33,641 nt of DNA. Origin: Opitutaceae bacterium (GTDB lineage Bacteria; Verrucomicrobiota; Verrucomicrobiia; Opitutales; Opitutaceae). A program made the position numbers and the translations under genes. Below the pieces are notes generated by a model that was not told the DNA's origin, did no database searches, and saw only the letters and a list, made by a program, of their open reading frames with translations. The stretch is from contig JACFMR010000036.1 of NCBI GenBank assembly GCA_019455245.1, forward strand, positions 1-33,641, written 5' to 3'. Below, piece after piece: positions 30,673-33,641 of this stretch. The number at the start of each line of letters is the position of its first letter. The stretch's first letter is position 1.

Positions 30673-30916
30673 AACCCTCAAGGAATGGACACGCTGGATA
30701 GTCAAGTGGATTGTTCTGTGGATTGTGCTGACGTGGGCTATCGGACAAACCCCTTGGGGCCGCGATGACTCTGACAGCGGATCGTGGGGCGCTGGCCGCA
30801 GCGGAATGGAACCGATGACGGACGCGCTCACCGGCTGCCAATACCTGCGCGTGCCGGGCGGTGGAATTACCCCGCGACTGGATGGAAACGGGCGGCATGT
30901 GGGGTGCAGGGCATGA
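30662..30916 (+). CDS. Cassette 10: small membrane protein with a phage-type C-terminal domain (84 aa)
   Basis: GGAG is followed by GTG at 30662, chosen as start (product begins MELETLKEWTRW). One membrane span (WIVKWIVLWIVLTWAIG, about residues 12-28) precedes a Ser/Gly-rich linker. The C-terminus, TGCQYLRVPGGGITPRLDGN, resembles the small DUF6440-like domain of phage and prophage proteins. It is the last gene before intI. A perfect RYYYAAC box follows its stop by four bases. Confidence 0.68.
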   Translation: MELETLKEWTRWIVKWIVLWIVLTWAIGQTPWGRDDSDSGSWGAGRSGMEPMTDALTGCQYLRVPGGGITPRLDGNGRHVGCRA

Positions 30917-30920
30917 AGGT

Positions 30921-30965
30921 GCCCAACTCTAATTCAACGACTGATTCTGTCGGATAACGTTCCGC
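30921..30965. other. Half attC or attI candidate between the array and intI
   Basis: GCCCAAC (30921-30927) is a perfect R'' box on the plus strand. On the minus strand, reading away from intI, it is GTTGGGC, a perfect R' core where attI would be expected. No matching R' is clear to the right. GTTCCGC at 30959 is poor, although CAACGAC and GTCGGATAACGTT form a small hairpin between them. No LexA box is seen here. Confidence 0.35.
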
Positions 30966-30986
30966 CGCTGCCCGGAGACCCGCGCC

Positions 30987-31997
30987 ATGACTGAGATTGC
31001 CGAACGAAACGCGACACCCGCACAGACGGCACAGCAGCCGCGTCTGATGGACCGCGTGCGCGAGTCGCTGCGGGTACATCATTACGCGCTATCTACAGAG
31101 CGCAGCTACTGCCACTGGATCAAGCGCTACATCATGCACCACGGCAAACGGCATCCGGCCGAGATGGGCGCGACCGAGGTCGAGCAATTCCTGTCGCATC
31201 TTGCGACCGCAGAAAGCGTGTCGTCAAAAACCCAGAATCAGGCCATGCACGCGGTGCTCTACCTCTACAAGCGCGTGCTCGGCGTGGACCTCCCGTGGCT
31301 CGATGGTGTGACCCGCGCGCGGGAGAGCAAGCGGATTCCGGTCGTGCTGACTCATCGCGAGATGCAGGCGCTGTTGCGGCACACGCACGGCACCGCAGGG
31401 ACGATCATCAAGCTGCTCTACGGTACCGGCATGCGGCTGATGGAGGGCCTGCGCTTGCGCGTGAAGGATCTCGATCTCGAGCGCGGCGAAATCATCGTGC
31501 GCGAGGGCAAGGGCAACAAGGACCGCGTGACGATGATCCCGGCGAGCCTTGTCGATGAGCTGCGCGACCATCTGACAGCGCGCCGCATGATGCATGACAC
31601 GGACCTTGCCACCGGTCATGCTGACGTCGAGCTGCCCCACGCGATCGAACGCAAATACCCGCACGCCGGGCAGCAATGGGCATGGCAGTACGTTTTCGCG
31701 GCCACGAGCTACAGCACGGAACCGCGCACGGGCGTCTATCGCCGGCACCACGTCGGCGAGTGGGTCATTCAGCGCGCTGTCAGGGCCGCGGCGCGCAAAG
31801 CGGGAATCCCGAAGCTCGTGCACCCGCACACGCTGCGCCACAGCTTCGCGACCCACCTGCTGGAGTCCGGATCCGACATCCGCACCGTGCAGGAGTTGCT
31901 CGGACACTCCGACGTCAAAACCACCATGATCTACACGCACGTACTCAACCGGGGCGGACGCGGCACGACCAGCCCACTCGACAGGCTCATCCCATGA
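30987..31997 (+). CDS. intI: Integron integrase IntI (tyrosine recombinase)
   Basis: The 336-residue enzyme recombines folded single-stranded attC sites. Catalytic residues are R150 (GTGMRLMEGLRLRVKD), K175 (GKGNKDR), H281 and R284 (HTLRHSFATHLL), H307 (LLGHSDVKTTMIYTH) and Y316, each four positions after its IntI1 equivalent. The IntI-specific insertion is present at about residues 215-237 (LPHAIERKYPHAGQQWAWQY), which separates it from XerC/D and phage integrases. GGAGA precedes the ATG. The stop overlaps the excisionase-like gene by 4 bp. Its orientation is the same as that of the cassettes. All key residues are intact, so it is probably functional. Confidence 0.96.
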   Translation: MTEIAERNATPAQTAQQPRLMDRVRESLRVHHYALSTERSYCHWIKRYIMHHGKRHPAEMGATEVEQFLSHLATAESVSSKTQNQAMHAVLYLYKRVLGVDLPWLDGVTRARESKRIPVVLTHREMQALLRHTHGTAGTIIKLLYGTGMRLMEGLRLRVKDLDLERGEIIVREGKGNKDRVTMIPASLVDELRDHLTARRMMHDTDLATGHADVELPHAIERKYPHAGQQWAWQYVFAATSYSTEPRTGVYRRHHVGEWVIQRAVRAAARKAGIPKLVHPHTLRHSFATHLLESGSDIRTVQELLGHSDVKTTMIYTHVLNRGGRGTTSPLDRLIP

Positions 31998-32311
31998 AAG
32001 AGACGTACTCACTGGCTGAGGCGGCCGAATACCTCAACACATCGACAGCGACCGTCGAAGAGATCGTCGACACGGGCCTGCTGTCGGCCGGGAAGATCGG
32101 CAAAGCGCTCGTGTTCCACATCGACGACCTGCGCGCGTTTTTGCGCGCCGAGATCGAACGGCAGACGGCCGAGCGGCGTGAGTACGCCCGCAAGATCGCA
32201 GCCGGTGAAATGCCGCGCGACGCCCGGCCTGCAGTGCAAACCGCCAACGGGGCGGCGAAATCCCGCTATGGGCGGCGCGGCCGGCTTCCGGATCTCGGCG
32301 CAGCCGCTTGA
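31994..32311 (+). CDS. Excisionase-type helix-turn-helix protein
   Basis: The 105-residue product starts MKETYSLAEAAEYLNTSTAT. It has a MerR/excisionase-like helix-turn-helix in residues 5-55 (the HTH_17 type), with FHIDDLRAFLRAEIERQT as the wing and helix. A basic tail follows (SRYGRRGRLPDL). The ATG overlaps the intI stop by 4 bp, so translation is probably coupled. The stop lies four bases before the convergent integrase stop. By position it is the likely directionality factor of the phage integrase; an effect on IntI is possible but unproven. Confidence 0.8.
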   Translation: MKETYSLAEAAEYLNTSTATVEEIVDTGLLSAGKIGKALVFHIDDLRAFLRAEIERQTAERREYARKIAAGEMPRDARPAVQTANGAAKSRYGRRGRLPDLGAAA

Positions 32312-32315
32312 CGGA

Positions 32316-33440
32316 TCACCACAGCCGCTCCGCGACGGTCGATGCCCGCAGATTCAAATATCGGTCGTGCGCCTTTGCGCTCATATGCCCGACGATTTTG
32401 CGGATAACCGTGCTCTCCAGCGTCGTGCGTTCGTAGAGCCGACTGATCGCCTCATGCCGCAAATCGTGGAATCTCAGATCCGCGCACCCGGCAGCGTCGA
32501 AGATCCGCGCAAATTGGCGCGATAGTCGCGACGTCGTGCGCTGGCGCGATAGCTGCGTCTGCCGACCGTCCCACCACGGAAACACAAGCCCAGCGCGTTC
32601 CGGCTCCGGTCGATACTCAGACAACAGCCGCAGCGCAACAGACGTGAGCGGGACTTGGCGCTTGCTGCCATTTTTCGTCCGGTCCAGGTAGATCGTGCGC
32701 CCGGCGAAATCGACCTGACCCCACACCAGGGTGTACATCTCAGACAAACGCATCGAGGTTTCCAGCGCCAGATCAAACAGCAGCCCCAGCGCCGCGCCAT
32801 CGTTCAGCGCCAGCGCCCGCTGTCGCCCTGCGGGTTTTTCTCCGGCGAGTATCCGCCGAATCGCGTCTTCCTCGCCCGGCAACAAGCGCCGATCGCGCGC
32901 CTCATCCTCCGGCGCCTCATCCCCGGCCGCCCGGACTGCGATGACGTCGTGCTCGTTGTAGCTCGCGTACCCCTTCGGCAGCAGCCGCAGCGGGTTGCCG
33001 GGGAAGCGGTCGGGGTGTTTGCGCGCGAGCCAATCCAGGCAACGCGCCAGCGCCCCGACATGATGCCGGATCGTCGACGGCGCCAGCGCCTGCTCGCGCT
33101 TCATGACCTGAACCCACCGCTCAACCCAGGCATAGTCGAGCGCCGAAACCCGCGCAGAACCCAGCCGCACGCGCTGAATCCGCAGAATCGCCTCATCAGA
33201 GGGTTTCACGACGCGGGCGTTTTGATATGCGTCGATCGCGTCGCTGATCGTGACCACGCCCCCCGTTTGCCGGCGCAGTTCGTCCGGCACCACCCCACGG
33301 TCAAGCAGCGCCTCAAGCCTGGCGCAATACGCATCGCCTTCGGCCTCGTCGCGGAACGTGAAATACACCGGACGATCAAGCACCCCCCTGCGCTTGACCA
33401 CGAATTCCCACGTATCGCCGCGTCGTCGTTTCGTCGCCAT
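32316..33440 (-). CDS. Phage site-specific integrase (tyrosine recombinase)
   Basis: The 374-residue enzyme inserts the phage into the host. Residues 1-60 form an arm-binding-type domain, about 65-150 the SAM-like core-binding domain, and 185-370 the catalytic domain with R231 (SMRLSE), K256 (TKNGSK), H325 and R328 (HDLRHEA), H352 (IVGHMS) and Y361. It lacks the IntI insertion. The gene is convergent with the excisionase-like gene and points away from tRNA-Cys, with 147 bp of inverted repeats in between, the likely att arm region. Confidence 0.95.
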   Translation of the reverse strand: MATKRRRGDTWEFVVKRRGVLDRPVYFTFRDEAEGDAYCARLEALLDRGVVPDELRRQTGGVVTISDAIDAYQNARVVKPSDEAILRIQRVRLGSARVSALDYAWVERWVQVMKREQALAPSTIRHHVGALARCLDWLARKHPDRFPGNPLRLLPKGYASYNEHDVIAVRAAGDEAPEDEARDRRLLPGEEDAIRRILAGEKPAGRQRALALNDGAALGLLFDLALETSMRLSEMYTLVWGQVDFAGRTIYLDRTKNGSKRQVPLTSVALRLLSEYRPEPERAGLVFPWWDGRQTQLSRQRTTSRLSRQFARIFDAAGCADLRFHDLRHEAISRLYERTTLESTVIRKIVGHMSAKAHDRYLNLRASTVAERLW

Positions 33441-33462
33441 CGCCTGGACTCACGTACACGGC

Positions 33463-33530
33463 AAAACGGTATGTTGCCGGGTGGTTTTGCCACCGAACCG
33501 TGGTGGCACAGGTCCGCTTTATACCGTTTT
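33463..33530. repeat. Inverted repeats between integrase and tRNA-Cys
   Basis: AAAACGGTAT (33463-33472) and ATACCGTTTT (33521-33530) are perfect 10-bp inverted copies. Within them, TGCCACC (33488-33494) and GGTGGCA (33502-33508) form a smaller pair. Such repeats upstream of an integrase fit arm-type integrase binding sites or an operator of int. Confidence 0.6.
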
Positions 33531-33548
33531 CCACCGGGTTCAGGCAAC

Positions 33549-33569
33549 AAAAAACCCGCATGGGCGGGC
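33549..33569 (-). terminator. Rho-independent terminator following tRNA-Cys
   Basis: On the minus strand CCCGC and GCGGG pair around CCAT and are followed by six T. It lies about 20 bases beyond the CCA of the tRNA and would end its transcript. Confidence 0.75.
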
Positions 33570-33587
33570 GTAAGCCTTTGATTTTAC

Positions 33588-33641
33588 TGGAGGCGCGAAC
33601 CGGAATCGAACCGATGTACACGGCTTTGCAGGCCGCTGCAT
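33588..33641 (-). tRNA. tRNA-Cys (GCA), 3' part; probable integration site
   Basis: The minus strand shows the anticodon stem-loop GCGGC-CTGCAAA-GCCGT (anticodon GCA), a T arm with TTCGATT, the 3' acceptor strand TCGCGCC, discriminator U and encoded CCA ending at 33588. The 5' half is beyond the window edge. The 3' end faces the prophage, as for phages that use tRNA 3' ends as attB. The exact att core cannot be set without the other junction. Confidence 0.93.

Larger units (their letters stand above)
26470..31997 (+). mobile_element. Phage-borne integron: cassette array plus integron integrase
   Basis: About eleven attC sites (R'' box RYYYAAC to R' box GTTRRRY) separate eleven short plus-strand ORFs. 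Each start is usually within 30 bases after an R' box and each stop in or near an R'' box, the hallmark of gene cassettes. The array ends 70 bases before intI. All cassettes and attC sites point toward the 5' end of intI, while in ordinary integrons they point away. The block lies between a phage early gene and an excisionase-like gene, and no terminator is seen inside. Confidence 0.87.
1..33590. mobile_element. Lambda-like siphovirus-type prophage (left end outside the window)
   Basis: The segment carries all the expected modules of a tailed temperate phage: replication, packaging, capsid, tail, lysis, control and integration. Structural genes run leftward and the early accessory operon runs rightward from a central Cro/repressor switch. 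The right edge is placed at the 3' end of tRNA-Cys, just beyond the phage integrase. The left edge is not reached, because the tail gene at the window start is open. GpA-type terminase, gpB-type portal, a tape measure and a tail tube without a visible sheath indicate a long non-contractile tail. Confidence 0.95.

Noticed and set aside
30987..31997. intI as a XerC/D or second phage integrase
   Set aside because: The IERKYPHAGQQWAWQY-type insertion and the attC array identify an integron integrase. XerC/D and phage integrases lack this insertion.

Overview
This GC-rich window is most of a lambda-like, long-tailed (siphovirus-type) prophage from a proteobacterium. Its right end lies against the 3' end of a host tRNA-Cys gene (33588 to the window edge), next to a convergent phage integrase. 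The left end stops inside a tail gene, so the rest of the tail module and the other attachment site are outside the window. The host cannot be named from the sequence. High GC, the lambda-type terminase, the P2-type CII-like regulator, YfdQ/DUF2303 and a proteobacterial-type integron integrase point to a beta- or gammaproteobacterium.

Layout. (1) 1-18.6 kb, minus strand: one tightly overlapping leftward operon. In transcription order: replication initiator with iterons inside the gene, two unknown genes, a tail-completion-like protein, small and large terminase, Mor-like activator, gpW-like protein, portal, a ClpP-like protease fused to a Mu gpT-type capsid protein, DUF2190 decoration protein, head-tail adaptor, tail terminator, tail tube, a LamG-type protein, then a complete lysis cassette (holin, SAR endolysin, nested spanins), tape measure and a partial tail protein. 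(2) 18.6-21.8 kb: control region. A CII-like protein, a Cro-like protein and a CI-like repressor are present, with two oppositely oriented extra genes and a zinc-ribbon/PH-domain membrane protein downstream of the repressor. (3) 21.8-26.5 kb, plus strand: rightward early operon of small genes, including YfdQ/DUF2303 and three genes in a row with winged-helix domains. (4) 26.47-32.0 kb, plus strand: an integron. About eleven attC sites separate eleven small cassette genes, followed by an integron integrase gene (intI). (5) 32.0-33.6 kb: an excisionase-like gene overlapping intI by 4 bp, the convergent phage integrase, a region of inverted repeats, and tRNA-Cys.

How it fits together. CTTAG(N4)CTAAG-type repeats occur both between cro and the repressor gene and upstream of the rightward operon, so one repressor probably controls both. 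No terminator is visible from the second operator cluster to the excisionase gene. The cassettes, intI and the excisionase gene may therefore be switched on together when the prophage is induced.

Main discovery. A complete integron sits inside the phage early operon. Its topology is unusual: cassettes and attC sites point toward the 5' end of intI, whereas in ordinary integrons they point away from it. Several cassettes encode typical small phage proteins, so the system may shuffle phage accessory genes. There is no gene-free stretch longer than 300 bases. The largest are the double attC at 27991-28211, the operator/leader at 21736-21920, the int-tRNA gap at 33441-33587 and the regulatory gap at 19056-19198.
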